Below the pieces are notes generated by a model. It did not search any database, was not told the origin of the DNA, and was given only the letters and a program-made list of their open reading frames with translations. DNA of 64,000 nucleotides from Actinacidiphila yanglinensis (lineage in GTDB: Bacteria; Actinomycetota; Actinomycetes; Streptomycetales; Streptomycetaceae). The stretch covers positions 1-64,000 of the forward strand of contig NZ_FNVU01000009.1 of assembly GCF_900107965.1 (NCBI RefSeq). The letters run 5' to 3'. Below, in pieces: positions 1 to 8,727 of the stretch. The translations under genes were made by a program, and so were the position numbers. The stretch's first letter is position 1. Each line of letters opens with the position of its first letter.

Positions 1-545
1 TCGGTGATCTCCAGATACGCGGCGAGTTCGGCCACGGTGGGCGGGGCGTCCAGCACCGTGGTGAGGTGGTCGCGGGCCTTGGCCAGCTCCACCCGCAGTT
101 CCTGGAGCCGGCGCGGTACATGGACGGCCCAGCTGGTGTCGCGGAAGAACCGCTTCATCTCGCCGACGATGTACGGCACCGCGAAGGTGGTGAACTCCAC
201 CTCGCGGCTCAGGTCGAACCGGTCGATCGCCTTGATCAGCCCGAGGGTGCCGACCTGGAGGATGTCCTCCAGCTCGTCCCGGCCCCGCCCGCGGAACCGC
301 CGGGCGGCGAACTGCACCAGCGACATGTTCATCTCGATCAACGTGCTCCGCGCGTACGAGTATTCGCGGGTGCCCTCCTCCAGGTCCCGCAGCCGGTCGA
401 AGAACAGCTTCGACAGTGTCCGCGCGTCCTTCGGGGGCGTCTTCCGCGCCTCTTCGATGAACGGCAGCCCACCTACGGTCGGAACGTCGCGGCCGACCTG
501 TGCCGGCCCTGTGGTTGTCCTTGCCCCGTACGTGGATACCGTCAT
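1..545 (-). CDS. RNA polymerase sigma factor, SigF/SigB family (partial)
   Basis: The reading frame starts with ATG at 543-545 on the minus strand and runs off the left edge, so only about 181 N-terminal residues are visible. It contains sigma region 2 (RGRGRDELEDILQVGTLGL, then IKAIDRFD, FTTFAVPYIVGEMKRFFRD) and the start of region 3 (VHVPRRLQEL). This pattern is typical of the SigB/SigF/SigG stress and sporulation sigma factors of Gram-positives, which lack region 1.1. Regions 3-4 lie outside the window, so the exact paralogue cannot be named. The RsbU-like phosphatase at 2.4 kb would fit partner-switching control of such a sigma factor, but this is inference from proximity only. Confidence 0.9.
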   Translation of the reverse strand, partial: MTVSTYGARTTTGPAQVGRDVPTVGGLPFIEEARKTPPKDARTLSKLFFDRLRDLEEGTREYSYARSTLIEMNMSLVQFAARRFRGRGRDELEDILQVGTLGLIKAIDRFDLSREVEFTTFAVPYIVGEMKRFFRDTSWAVHVPRRLQELRVELAKARDHLTTVLDAPPTVAELAAYLEIT

Positions 546-797
546 GCGATCGCCTCACGCCGCCGAGTATGTCCAACAGCGCCTGCCCGCGATCGCGGTC
601 CGAACACACCGGGAGCGGAATCCGACGGGTTGGTGACGGGGCTTCAGGGCACCTGCCCAGCCCGCTCGGTGCGCCGGCTCCTCCTGAACAGCACGTGGGC
701 ACCGCGCGGCTCCATCACCTTGTCCGGGCAACTCCCGAGCTCGTGCGGCAGGGTGGAAAGAGTTCACTGCCTCCTCGTCGAGGTACCCCGGTCCCGG

Positions 798-1649
798 TCA
801 CGCCGCCCTGGCGTCCTCACCCGCCAGGAACGGAAGCAGCAGCGCGAGCAGGGCCTGCGGCCGGTGCAGCGGGATGATGTGGCCGCAGTCCTCGATGACA
901 TGTCCGACGAGATCATCGGAGATGGGGCGGAGTTGGCGTTCCAGCGCGGCACCGACCGGACGGGCGCCCAGCGCCATCGTGGGCACTGTCAGGCGGGCCG
1001 TGGTGACCGCCCGCCCGATCTGTACCGCGCTCTCGGGCAGCGAGCGGTAGTACGAGAAGGCGCAGCTCAACGCCGGACGGCCGGTGTAGGCGCGGACGAA
1101 GGCGTCCCGGACGTCGGGGTGCACCCCGTCGCCGAGTGTGCCGGTGCGCAGAAACCAGTCGACGTAGGTCCCTTCATGTCCCTCCAGCACGGTCTCGGCG
1201 AGGCCGGCCGCAGCGGAATGGAAGCCGAACCACCATGGAGGCCCGTCGGCAAGGAAGTCCTCGGCGCCAGGCAGCCTGCCCAGCAGGGACTCCATGACGA
1301 CCAGGCGCCGAACGAGACCGGGACGGCGCAGGGCGAGGAGGAAGGCCGGCGCGGTGCCGGCGTCGATGCCCACGACCGCGGCCGAGGACACGCCGAGTGC
1401 GGCGAGAAGGGCTTCGGCGTCGTCGGCAAGAGTGCTCGCGTCGTACCCGGAGGCGGCCCGGCTGCTTGCGCCGAATCCGCGCAGGTCCGGCGCGATCACA
1501 CGGTAGCGGCCGGACAGGTCGGCCATGACGTCCGTCCACAGCTCCCAGGTGTGCGGGAAGCCGTGCAGCAGCAGGACGGCCGGGCCGGATCCGGCGAGGG
1601 CGACGTTCAGTTCGACACCGTTGACAGGTATGCATCGCAGCTCGGGCAT
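798..1649 (-). CDS. alpha/beta hydrolase, epoxide hydrolase-like
   Basis: A 283-residue alpha/beta-fold hydrolase. The oxyanion motif HGFPHTW is at about residues 29-35, the nucleophile elbow GIDAG puts Asp at about 96, and the catalytic His lies in CGHIIPL at about 257. An Asp nucleophile is typical of epoxide hydrolases and dehalogenases rather than Ser esterases. An upstream in-frame start at 1691 exists, but the ATG at 1649 has a GGAG box 7 nt before it and is preferred. The gene is divergent from an HxlR regulator at 1752 with a perfect palindrome between them, which suggests local control. Substrate unknown. Confidence 0.85.
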   Translation of the reverse strand: MPELRCIPVNGVELNVALAGSGPAVLLLHGFPHTWELWTDVMADLSGRYRVIAPDLRGFGASSRAASGYDASTLADDAEALLAALGVSSAAVVGIDAGTAPAFLLALRRPGLVRRLVVMESLLGRLPGAEDFLADGPPWWFGFHSAAAGLAETVLEGHEGTYVDWFLRTGTLGDGVHPDVRDAFVRAYTGRPALSCAFSYYRSLPESAVQIGRAVTTARLTVPTMALGARPVGAALERQLRPISDDLVGHVIEDCGHIIPLHRPQALLALLLPFLAGEDARAA

Positions 1650-1703
1650 GGAGGGACTCCGGGCGGTGGTGAGCGGAAGTGACGAGGTCACGTTAGGGAA
1701 CTA

Positions 1704-1715
1704 GGCTGATCAGCC
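1704..1715. promoter_or_regulatory. candidate operator between hydrolase and hxlR genes
   Basis: GGCTGATCAGCC is a perfect 12-bp palindrome in the roughly 100-bp divergent intergenic region between the hydrolase start (1649) and the HxlR-family start (1752). HxlR proteins bind dyad operators near their own genes, so this is a plausible site; binding is inferred from position and symmetry only. Confidence 0.45.
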
Positions 1716-1751
1716 CAAGACGGCACTTTCCCTTCAGGTGGTGAGCCCCGG

Positions 1752-2168
1752 GTGACCACATCGAGGCCCGGCGGACGTGACCGGCCGCCCGGTGAGCGCG
1801 GCGACCTGCTGGATCCGCGCTGCCCGACCCGCCAGTTGCTCGACCGCATCGGCACCAAGTGGACGTCGATGGCCGTGAAGGTGCTGGCCGAGCAGGCTCC
1901 GGGCGAGGTCCGGTTCGCGGAGCTGCGGCGCCGTATCCCGGGCATCTCGCAGAAGATGCTGTCCGTCACCCTGCAGAGCCTGGCCCGCGACGGCCTGGTC
2001 GCGCGCCGCGTCGAGCCCACCGTGCCGCCCGCCGTCCACTACCGGCTCACCGAGCTCGGCCGGTCCCTCGAAGGACCGCTCTCCGCCCTGCGGGTCTGGG
2101 CCGAGACACACATGCCGGAGATCGACCGCAACAACCAGCTCGCCGACGAGCCACCCCCAACCGGCTAG
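1752..2168 (+). CDS. HxlR-family winged-helix transcriptional regulator
   Basis: 138 residues, GTG start. The conserved HxlR features are visible: the CPTRQLLDRIGTKWT segment, FAELRRRIPGISQKMLS (recognition helix region), LARDGLVARRV and VHYRLTELGRSL (wing). These proteins are redox- or ligand-responsive repressors or activators, often of a divergently transcribed enzyme gene. Here that neighbour is the epoxide hydrolase-like gene with a palindrome between them. The ligand is not evident; the Cys in the N-terminal CPTR could be a redox sensor, as in some family members (inference). Confidence 0.88.
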   Translation: MTTSRPGGRDRPPGERGDLLDPRCPTRQLLDRIGTKWTSMAVKVLAEQAPGEVRFAELRRRIPGISQKMLSVTLQSLARDGLVARRVEPTVPPAVHYRLTELGRSLEGPLSALRVWAETHMPEIDRNNQLADEPPPTG

Positions 2169-2434
2169 CTCCAAAATCCGCTCAATCGTCGGCGTCCGTC
2201 GGCTCGACCCGGCAACCGGCGGCTCGTCCGGGGGCCGCGCCCTTCCGGAACCTCGGCGCCGGGCGCTCGACAGCCGGCCCGCCAGTTCCACCGTCTCAGC
2301 CAGTCTCGTGGCCACGCCGGCCGGCAGTTCGGCGCGGCCGGCATCGTTCGGGTGCTCGACCTGCCCCTGCCGATCCTCGCCGCGCCACGCTCGGCAGACG
2401 AGAAGGATGCGGGGCACGGCGGTACGTTTGAGCC

Positions 2435-3584
2435 ATGAAGTCGAGCGGCGCCGACGGGCGGCCGGTCGGTTGGAGGGCGCTGAAGTCCCGGCCGATCCTG
2501 CTCACCGCCGCGCTCGTGGCGCTCGCCGCGCTGCTCGGCGTGGACCTGATCGGCGGCGGCAGGATCCGTATCGGCGGTCTGATGGTCGCGGTGCCGGCGC
2601 TGGCCGCGGTGTTCCTCGGCCCGCTCGATGTCCTGATGCTCAGCGTCCTGACCGTCGGTGTGGTCGTCTGGGCCTCCGCGGACAACGACATCCTCGGCAC
2701 GGCGAACTTTCCCGTGGTGCTGGCGACCGCGGTGCTGGTCGGCGCCGGGTCCGTGCTGGCCGCACGCATCCGCGCGCGCCGCGAGCGCCAGCTGGCGAAG
2801 GTCAGGAAGGTCGCCGAGGCCACCCAGCGGGCGCTGCTGCGCCCGCTGCCGGACCGGCTCGGCCGGGTGACGATCTCCTCGATGTACCTGGCCGCGGAGG
2901 AGGAGGCGGCGATCGGCGGCGGACCTCTACGCCGCCGGGGTCGACGAACGAAGCGACACCCGCGTGCTCGTCGGCGACGTCCAGGGCAAGGGCATGGCCG
3001 CTGTGGAGGTGGTGGGACTGCTGCTCAGCTCGTACCGCCGGGCGGTGCGCTCCGGCGTGCCGCTGGAGTCGCTGCCGGGCTACCTCGACGAGGGCCTGCG
3101 TGAGGACCTGGTCGACCTGGAGGAGAACGGCGCGCCGGGCACGGTCGACTCCCGCCCGGTCGAGACCGAGTTCCTGGAGCGGTTCGTGACCGCCGTCGTG
3201 GTGGACATCGTCGACGACGGGGGAACGGTGCGTATCGCGAACTGCGGGCACCCCCCGCCGCTGCTCATCCGTGGCGATCGTGTCATCCCGCTGCTGCCGG
3301 ACGTGCCCGAGCTGCCGCTCGGCCTGGGCGACCTGTGCCGGGGCGGCCACCACGTCGACAGCTACGACCTGGCGCTCGGCGACATCCTGCTGCTCTACAC
3401 CGACGGCGTGATCGAGGCCCGCAACGCCGAAGGTGCCTTCTACCCGCTCGCGGACCGTCTCGCGTACTGGACCCGGGACACCCCCGCCGTCCTGCTGGAG
3501 GACGTCCGCAACGACCTGACCATGTACTCGCCGACCGGGCTCGGCGACGACATCGCGATGGTCGCGCTGCAACGGGTCGCCTGA
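2435..3584 (+). pseudogene. RsbU-like membrane PP2C/SpoIIE phosphatase, single-base frameshift
   Basis: Two overlapping frames together encode one protein of about 382 residues. The first (from ATG 2435) has two or three hydrophobic segments at about residues 20-90, then a cytosolic part reaching AAEEEAAIGG. The second (readable from about 2923) continues DLYAAG, VLVGDVQGKGMAAVEVVG, LYTDGVIEAR and GLGDDIAMVAL, the complete metal-binding Asp set of SpoIIE/PP2C phosphatases. The shift falls in a G-rich run near 2915-2922 and equals one extra base. It could be a genuine inactivating mutation or a sequencing error in a GC-rich tract. If intact, it would dephosphorylate an anti-anti-sigma factor in a partner-switching pathway. 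Confidence 0.82.
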
Positions 3585-3658
3585 GGGAGACGGGCCGGCG
3601 CTTGGACTTTCACCGATACACCTTGGCGATTCGACGGCATCGTCACGTGGGCCCGCAT

Positions 3659-4000
3659 TCACCAGAGTCTGGGTGAACTCCTGTCCTGCAGGGCACGCCG
3701 AACTGCGGCGTTGTGCTTCGCCGCGAAGTCCCCGGCCGGTGACGCGAAACCGTCGTCGTCGTACATGAGGACGGTGAAGTATTCAGTCCTGACAGCCGCG
3801 GCGAGCGGCGGTGTTCCGCTCTCGATCAGCTGCGCGATCGCGTCGTACGCGCGGTTGCCGGCTCCGACCATGCGGAGGCGCGTGACGAGCTGATCGCGCG
3901 CGCTCGCGCCTGAGTAGTGGGGCCGCGGAGAGCGCATGACCACCCTGACGCCCCCGGTTCGCGGGTTGACCTCGGACCAGACCCATCCCCACAGCTCCAT
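3659..4000 (-). CDS. hypothetical protein
   Basis: 113 residues from ATG 3998-4000, preceded by a purine-rich GAGGGGG box. Contains MELWGWVWSEVNPRTGGVRVV near the start and LMYDDDGFASPAGDFAAKHN near the end. No recognised domain. A longer in-frame start at 4183 lacks the same support. It converges on the frameshifted phosphatase gene with a 74-bp gap. Could be a small accessory protein; function unknown. Confidence 0.5.
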   Translation of the reverse strand: MELWGWVWSEVNPRTGGVRVVMRSPRPHYSGASARDQLVTRLRMVGAGNRAYDAIAQLIESGTPPLAAAVRTEYFTVLMYDDDGFASPAGDFAAKHNAAVRRALQDRSSPRLW

Positions 4001-4201
4001 CCGGATCCCCCTCGTCGACGGCCGAGGGCAGCCCGTGTCTGCCCGGCCCCGCCCGCCGCCTGGAAACACCGCGCAGCGACCGTAGCTCCGGCCTTGGCTG
4101 AAGCAAGATTGCTCCGCTGCCTGCGAGAATGGGAGAGGCGCCGATCCTTCCACCACTACCCACGGGTGGGGCCGAACAGTCACTCCCAGGACCGATGGGA
4201 C

Positions 4202-4230
4202 GGCCCGTCCCCAGGAGCGGTGGACGGGCC
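4202..4230. terminator. hairpin, possible terminator
   Basis: GGCCCGTCC, an 11-nt loop and GGACGGGCC form a perfect 9-bp stem. No U-tract follows. It lies between the RraA-like operon end (4569) and the hypothetical gene (start 4000), so it could stop minus-strand operon transcripts; weak evidence. Confidence 0.35.
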
Positions 4231-4269
4231 ATGGCGCTGAGGCGCCGTGGCCGGGACCGGAGGAGGCGG

Positions 4270-4417
4270 CGCTGGACCGGCGATGGACTCACCGGCCTCC
4301 CAATGCGCGCTGGCGAGGGTGTGGCGCAGGACGTGGAACATGTCCGGCCGTGAGCGCTCGTGGACGGGGTGCAGCCGGGCACGGGCGCCGTAGCTCTCCG
4401 CCTTCTTGCCCACCTGA
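4270..4417 (-). pseudogene. tyrosine integrase remnant (C-terminal fragment)
   Basis: On the minus strand the frame through the ATG at 4341 reads MFHVLRHTLAS then EAGESI, the HxLRH catalytic box region of tyrosine recombinases. Before it comes QVGKKAESYGARARLH and VHERSRPD. After ESI the similarity is lost, so the true C-terminus with the catalytic Tyr is missing. The fragment begins at a 13-bp sequence (4405-4417) repeated in the same frame at the end of another integrase fragment at 34.0 kb. The 4001-4568 stretch holds no other convincing gene. Confidence 0.55.
4405..4417 (+). repeat. 13-bp direct repeat, left copy (possible insertion duplication)
   Basis: CTTGCCCACCTGA occurs here and at 34011-34023 in the same orientation. 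Both copies encode QVGK in the same frame of integrase-like fragments that would join into one protein. See findings. Confidence 0.55.
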
Positions 4418-4568
4418 GGGCACGGGCCTGGACGCCGGCGTCTCCGGGGCGTCCGCTGCCGTAGATGCTGCGGATCGGTGATCGACCGGCTTGGCGGTTG
4501 CGTGCCGATGGCCCGTCTTGCTGATCCGGCTCGGTCCGTACCGTTGCCCCCGGTGCCGGCGGCCGCGG

Positions 4569-5051
4569 TCAGGGCAGGAGGACGATGCCGTCCTCGTCGA
4601 CGCACACGGTGTCGCCGGGCCGGAACGTGACGCCGCCGAAGGTGACCTCGCCGTCGCGTCGGCCGGTGCCTTGTTTGCCGCTCCTGAGGGGGTTGGACCC
4701 CAGGGCTGCGACACCCAGGGGAAGCCGGCTCAGCGGGCCGACGTCGCGGATCGCGCCGTTCACGACGACCCCGGCCCAGCCGTTGTCGATCGCCAGCTCG
4801 GCCATCTGGTCGCCCATGAGTGCGCAGCGCAGCGAGCCGCTGCCGTCGACGACGAGCACGCGGCCCTCGCCCTGTTCGGACATCGCCCGGCGTGCCAGAA
4901 CGTTGTCCCCGTCGCACCGCACGGTGGCGACGATCCCGCGGAACGCGCGGTGCCCGCCGTACAGCGTGAACTGGATGTCGCAGGCGCTGATCGACCCCTC
5001 GTGCTCGTCGCACAGGTCGGCGGTGGACCAGGAGTTCGGGTCAACGGGCAC
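4569..5051 (-). CDS. RraA-like protein (HMG/CHA aldolase superfamily)
   Basis: 160 residues, the usual length. Contains the phosphate/Mg-binding GDQMAELA (about 80-87) and the NGAIRDVG motif (Arg102, Asp103) found in both RraA ribonuclease-E inhibitors and class II 4-hydroxy-4-methyl-2-oxoglutarate aldolases or oxaloacetate decarboxylases. It is the last gene of a minus-strand operon and overlaps the ThDP enzyme by 11 bp. That catabolic setting favours a 2-oxoacid aldolase or decarboxylase over an RNase E regulator (inference). Confidence 0.82.
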   Translation of the reverse strand: MPVDPNSWSTADLCDEHEGSISACDIQFTLYGGHRAFRGIVATVRCDGDNVLARRAMSEQGEGRVLVVDGSGSLRCALMGDQMAELAIDNGWAGVVVNGAIRDVGPLSRLPLGVAALGSNPLRSGKQGTGRRDGEVTFGGVTFRPGDTVCVDEDGIVLLP

Positions 5052-6738
5052 GGGTGCCTCCTTCGGTGACGGGGGAGCGGCGGCCGGTACCGGCCGGGAC
5101 CGGAATGCGGCGCCAGCGCAGGTGCCGGCTCTGGACGGTGCGGGAGGTGCGGATCTCGACCACGGCGGTGCGGGCCGCGAGCGCGTCGAGCGCGGCGTCC
5201 GGCAACTCGGCGAGTTCGGTCACCTGGTGGCCGAGCGCCCCCATCGCGGCGGCGACCTCGGCGATCCGGGGAGTCGGGACGACGGCGAGATCGCCTCGGC
5301 CCGGCCCCGGGCCCAGCCGGTGGTACTCGGTGCCCAGCGCCTCGTCGTTCAGGACGAACGCGGTGAGGTGTGCCCCGGCCCGCACCGCGGTGTCGAGGTC
5401 CTGGGCGTGCATCATGAACCCGGCATCTCCCTCGACGAGGACCACGTGCCGGTCGGGCGCGCCGAGCGCCACGCCGACCGCGGTGGTGAGTCCCTGCCCG
5501 ATCGAGCCGAAGCCCTGGGCCAGATGGAAGCTGCGCGGCGCGGCCGCGCTCAGCAGAGCCGACGCGAAGCCGGAGCAGTGGCCGTTGCTCACCACGATCA
5601 CCGCGTCGTCGGGCAGCAGCCGGTCGAGGGCGAGCACGGCGTACCGCGGGTCCACGGTTCCGGGCGCCAACTCTGGCTGGTAGTCCGCCAGTTCGGCGTT
5701 CCAGCAGTCGGGCAGCGGACGCGCGGGACGGAACCACGGCTCGGTCGGCGGTCCGGAGCGCAGCGCTTCGGCGACCGCGGTGAGGGTCGCGCGGGCCTCG
5801 CCTCGCAGCAGGGGGCCGTCGTCGGTGGCCCCTTCGTCGCCGGGCATGATGTCGAGTCTCACCAGGCGGGCGTCCGGGAAGAGCCGGCCGGAACGGGTGG
5901 TGCTCGCGCCGGCTCCGCTGCCGAGGGCGACGACGAGGTCGGCGTCGCGGAAGACCGGTTCCGCGTCCGGGTGGGACAGCCCGCCGGCGATACCGAGGTC
6001 GAGGGGGTGGCCGTCGAACAGACCCTTGGCCGGAAGGGTCGTGGCCAGCGCCGCACCGGTCAGCTCGGCGACCTCGGACATGAGCGCGGCCGATCCGCTC
6101 ACCATCACACCTCGACCGGCGAGCAGGATGGGGCGCTCCGCGCGTCGCAACTCGTCCAGGAGTTGCGACGCGGCGGCCGCCTCGGCGCCGTCGGGCAGGG
6201 TGGGAACGGGCGAGGAGACGGTTTGGGCCGTGACCGCGCCGGCCGCCTCCACGGACGACTCGATCAGGTCGGCAGGGATTCCGACCACGACCGGCCGCCG
6301 GTCGCGGGAAGCCTCGACGATCGCCGCCGCCACCACCGCGCCGGCGTCGTCGTCCGCGCTCACCGCCCGGTAGCGTGCCTCGCACGCCTCGACCAGGCGA
6401 CGCTGGTCGAAGCGCTGCGCTCCCTTGTAGCCGGTCGGGGTCTCACCGGCGAGCAGCACGAGCGGTGAGCGGTTTCGGGAGGCGACCAGCAGGGACGTGG
6501 CCGTGTGGCTCAAGCCGGGGCCGTGGGTCACCGAGCAGATGCCTACTCGTCCTGACGACCAGCCGTACCCCTCGGCCATGGCGACCGCGGCACTCTCGTG
6601 GCGCACCTCGACGGCCTCGACGCCCGCCTCGGCCAGCGCGAGCACGAGGTGCATGTTCCCGTCGCCCATGAGGGTGAACACATGTGTGCAGCCGTGGTCG
6701 GTGAGAGCGCGAGAGATGGATTGGGCATGAGTCTGCAC
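5041..6738 (-). CDS. thiamine diphosphate-dependent enzyme, acetolactate synthase-like
   Basis: 565 residues with the three-domain ThDP layout: N-terminal PYR domain with the ThDP-activating Glu48 in RHESAAVAMAEGYG, a central domain (about 190-320), and a C-terminal PP domain with GDAG (437-440) and ND (464-465), the metal-binding motif at the usual 27-residue spacing. Members ligate or decarboxylate 2-oxoacids; the sequence does not fix the substrate, and no small regulatory subunit is adjacent. The next gene downstream, RraA-like, overlaps it, so the two probably act in one pathway. Confidence 0.82.
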   Translation of the reverse strand: MQTHAQSISRALTDHGCTHVFTLMGDGNMHLVLALAEAGVEAVEVRHESAAVAMAEGYGWSSGRVGICSVTHGPGLSHTATSLLVASRNRSPLVLLAGETPTGYKGAQRFDQRRLVEACEARYRAVSADDDAGAVVAAAIVEASRDRRPVVVGIPADLIESSVEAAGAVTAQTVSSPVPTLPDGAEAAAASQLLDELRRAERPILLAGRGVMVSGSAALMSEVAELTGAALATTLPAKGLFDGHPLDLGIAGGLSHPDAEPVFRDADLVVALGSGAGASTTRSGRLFPDARLVRLDIMPGDEGATDDGPLLRGEARATLTAVAEALRSGPPTEPWFRPARPLPDCWNAELADYQPELAPGTVDPRYAVLALDRLLPDDAVIVVSNGHCSGFASALLSAAAPRSFHLAQGFGSIGQGLTTAVGVALGAPDRHVVLVEGDAGFMMHAQDLDTAVRAGAHLTAFVLNDEALGTEYHRLGPGPGRGDLAVVPTPRIAEVAAAMGALGHQVTELAELPDAALDALAARTAVVEIRTSRTVQSRHLRWRRIPVPAGTGRRSPVTEGGTRAR

Positions 6739-6793
6739 GGTCTGTGCACCTTCTTCGTGTCGGTCGGACGAGGGGTACGGGCGTCGGTTCGGG

Positions 6794-7543
6794 TCAGAAC
6801 TGGTAGCGCCTCAGGCCGCCGTCGCAGGCGATCACCGTGCCGGTGACGTAGGACGCGAGTGGCGAGCAGAGGAAGACCGCAAGTGCGGCCAGTTCATCCG
6901 GCCGCCCGTAGCGTCCGGCCGGGATCTCCTGCGCGTGCAGGGCACGCTCCTGGGGGGTGTAGTTGCGTGCCATCTGCTCGGTGAGGATGCGGCCGGGCGC
7001 GATGCAGTTCACGGTGACGCCGTGCGGGGCGACGTCGCGGGACAGTCCCTTGGACCAGGCGTGGACCGCGGCCTTCGCGGAGAACTCGGGGCTCATGCGG
7101 GGTGGTTCGGACTTGCCGGTGACGTTGACGACGCGGCCCCAGCCGCGAGCGGTCATGTCAGGCACCAGCCGCGCGGCCAGCCGGCGCTGCTGGGTGAAGT
7201 TGAGCCGCATGGCGCGGTCCCAGTCCTCGTCAGTGGCGGGGCCGCTGCTCGGCTTGTGTCCGCCGGCGCTGTTCACCACGATGTCGACCTCGCCCAGGCC
7301 CTGCCGCGCCTGCTGTGCGATGCGCTCGGCGGCGTCGCCGGCCAGGACGTCCTGGGCGATGACGACCGGACGGACGCCACTCGGCTGCGCGAGTTCGTCG
7401 GCGAGCAGGTCCAGCGACTCGCGGCGGCGGGCGACGAGCGCGAGCCGCACGCCTTCGGAGGCCAGGAGCGTGGCGACGGCGCGGCCGATCCCCGCGCTCG
7501 CGCCCGTGACGACCGCGGTCCTGTCCTTGAGGTGGTAGTCCAT
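6794..7543 (-). CDS. SDR-family protein lacking the catalytic Tyr
   Basis: 249 residues from ATG 7541-7543. The cofactor loop TGASAGIG (13-20), the NSAG motif (91-94) and C-terminal IAPGRILTEQM are classical for short-chain dehydrogenases. The usual YxxxK catalytic pair reads EFSAK (153-157): Lys is kept but Tyr is replaced by Glu, and the preceding Ser position is also altered (VNVTGK). This may be a divergent subfamily with another proton donor, or a non-dehydrogenase. It lies 35 bp after the ABC ATPase and 55 bp before the ThDP gene in the same operon. Confidence 0.85.
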   Translation of the reverse strand: MDYHLKDRTAVVTGASAGIGRAVATLLASEGVRLALVARRRESLDLLADELAQPSGVRPVVIAQDVLAGDAAERIAQQARQGLGEVDIVVNSAGGHKPSSGPATDEDWDRAMRLNFTQQRRLAARLVPDMTARGWGRVVNVTGKSEPPRMSPEFSAKAAVHAWSKGLSRDVAPHGVTVNCIAPGRILTEQMARNYTPQERALHAQEIPAGRYGRPDELAALAVFLCSPLASYVTGTVIACDGGLRRYQF

Positions 7544-7578
7544 GTCTTCCCTCTCTACGGCTCGGGGGCGGAGGCGGG

Positions 7579-8727
7579 TCAGCCGACCGGCTGCCAGCCG
7601 GGGGCCGACGCGGCGCGCTCCTTGCGCAGGGAGACGTTCACCATGTCGCCGCGTTCGATGCCGACGGGACGGCCGTCGAGGTCGATCTTGAACTCGCTGC
7701 CGCCGGCGGTACAGGTCACCTCGGTGCGGTTGCCGAGGAACTCCACGACCGTGACGGTGGCGGGGAACTCGTCGGCGCCGGGCAGGCCGGCCGGGGCCAG
7801 GGTCAGTGCCTCGGGCCTGACCAGGACCTCGATCTCGCGTCCGACGACCGCCTCGTGCGTGCCCGCCGCGATCGGGAAAGTGGGCGCGCCCTCGACGCCG
7901 GTGAGCTGTGCGGCCGGCGAGGTGCCGGCGCCGGTCACGACGGCGCGCAGCACGTTCACCGGGCCGAGGGCTTCGGCGACGAAGCGGTTGGCCGGCTTGT
8001 CGTAGAGCGTGCCGGGCGGGCCCACCTGCTGCACGACGCCCTCCCGCAGCACGATGACCCGGTCCGACAGGGCCAGCGCCTCGGCGCGGTCGTGCGTGAC
8101 GTAGAGGGTGGTCAGTCCGAGGCTGCGCTGCAGCGTGTGGATCTCGGTGCGCATCCGGCTGCGCAACTCGGAGTCGAGGTTGCTCAGCGGTTCGTCGAGC
8201 AGGAGCAGACGCGGGCGTGTGGCCAGGCCTCGGGCGAGTACGACGCGCTGCTGCTGGCCGCCGCTGAGCTGGCTGGCAGAGCGCTTGCCGTAGCCACCGA
8301 GACCGACGAGTTGCAGGACTTCCTCGACGCGGGGGCCGATCTCCTGCTTGTCGACCTTCTGCGCCTTCAGCCCGTAGGCGATGTTCTGCGCCACCGTCAT
8401 GTGCGGCCACAGGGCGTACGACTGGAACACCATGTTGAGCGATCGGTGCTCCGGCCGGACGTGGCTCCTGGCGTCGGCCACGAGGCGGCCGTCGATCGAG
8501 ATCGAGCCGCCGGAGGCCCGATGCAGGCCCGCGACGCAGCGCAGGGTCGTCGTCTTCCCGCAGCCGCTCGGACCGAGCAGGGTGACGAACTCCCCTTCCT
8601 GGATCCGGAAGGACACCCCGTTGACGACCCGGTTGGTGCCGTGGTCGGCGGTGAGACCGTCGACGTCGAGGATCAGCGGACTCGCTGATGCCGGCGGAAC
8701 CGCCGGCTCGAGGTGCTGAGACGTCAT
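7579..8727 (-). CDS. ABC transporter ATP-binding protein (Fbp/Pot type)
   Basis: 382 residues. Walker [11 protein letters not shown] at about 52-61, ABC signature LSGGQQQR at 154-161, Walker B LLLLDEP soon after, switch His in VTHDRAEAL, and a C-terminal TOBE-like regulatory region (about 280-370). The start ATG overlaps the stop of the permease gene (8724-8727, ATGA), indicating translational coupling. It energises the fused permease and lipoprotein upstream. Iron, polyamine, thiamine and phosphonate importers share this architecture, so the substrate is open. Confidence 0.92.
   Translation of the reverse strand: MTSQHLEPAVPPASASPLILDVDGLTADHGTNRVVNGVSFRIQEGEFVTLLGPSGCGKTTTLRCVAGLHRASGGSISIDGRLVADARSHVRPEHRSLNMVFQSYALWPHMTVAQNIAYGLKAQKVDKQEIGPRVEEVLQLVGLGGYGKRSASQLSGGQQQRVVLARGLATRPRLLLLDEPLSNLDSELRSRMRTEIHTLQRSLGLTTLYVTHDRAEALALSDRVIVLREGVVQQVGPPGTLYDKPANRFVAEALGPVNVLRAVVTGAGTSPAAQLTGVEGAPTFPIAAGTHEAVVGREIEVLVRPEALTLAPAGLPGADEFPATVTVVEFLGNRTEVTCTAGGSEFKIDLDGRPVGIERGDMVNVSLRKERAASAPGWQPVG

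Noticed and set aside
66-1682. Long plus-strand frame over the sigma factor and hydrolase genes
   Set aside because: Composition is Arg/Gly/Pro-rich with no domain; the minus-strand genes carry clear motifs. It is a high-GC shadow.
4180-5013. Long minus-strand frame overlapping the RraA-like gene
   Set aside because: Only the short integrase-like piece (4270-4417) is meaningful; the rest is out of frame with RraA and low complexity.
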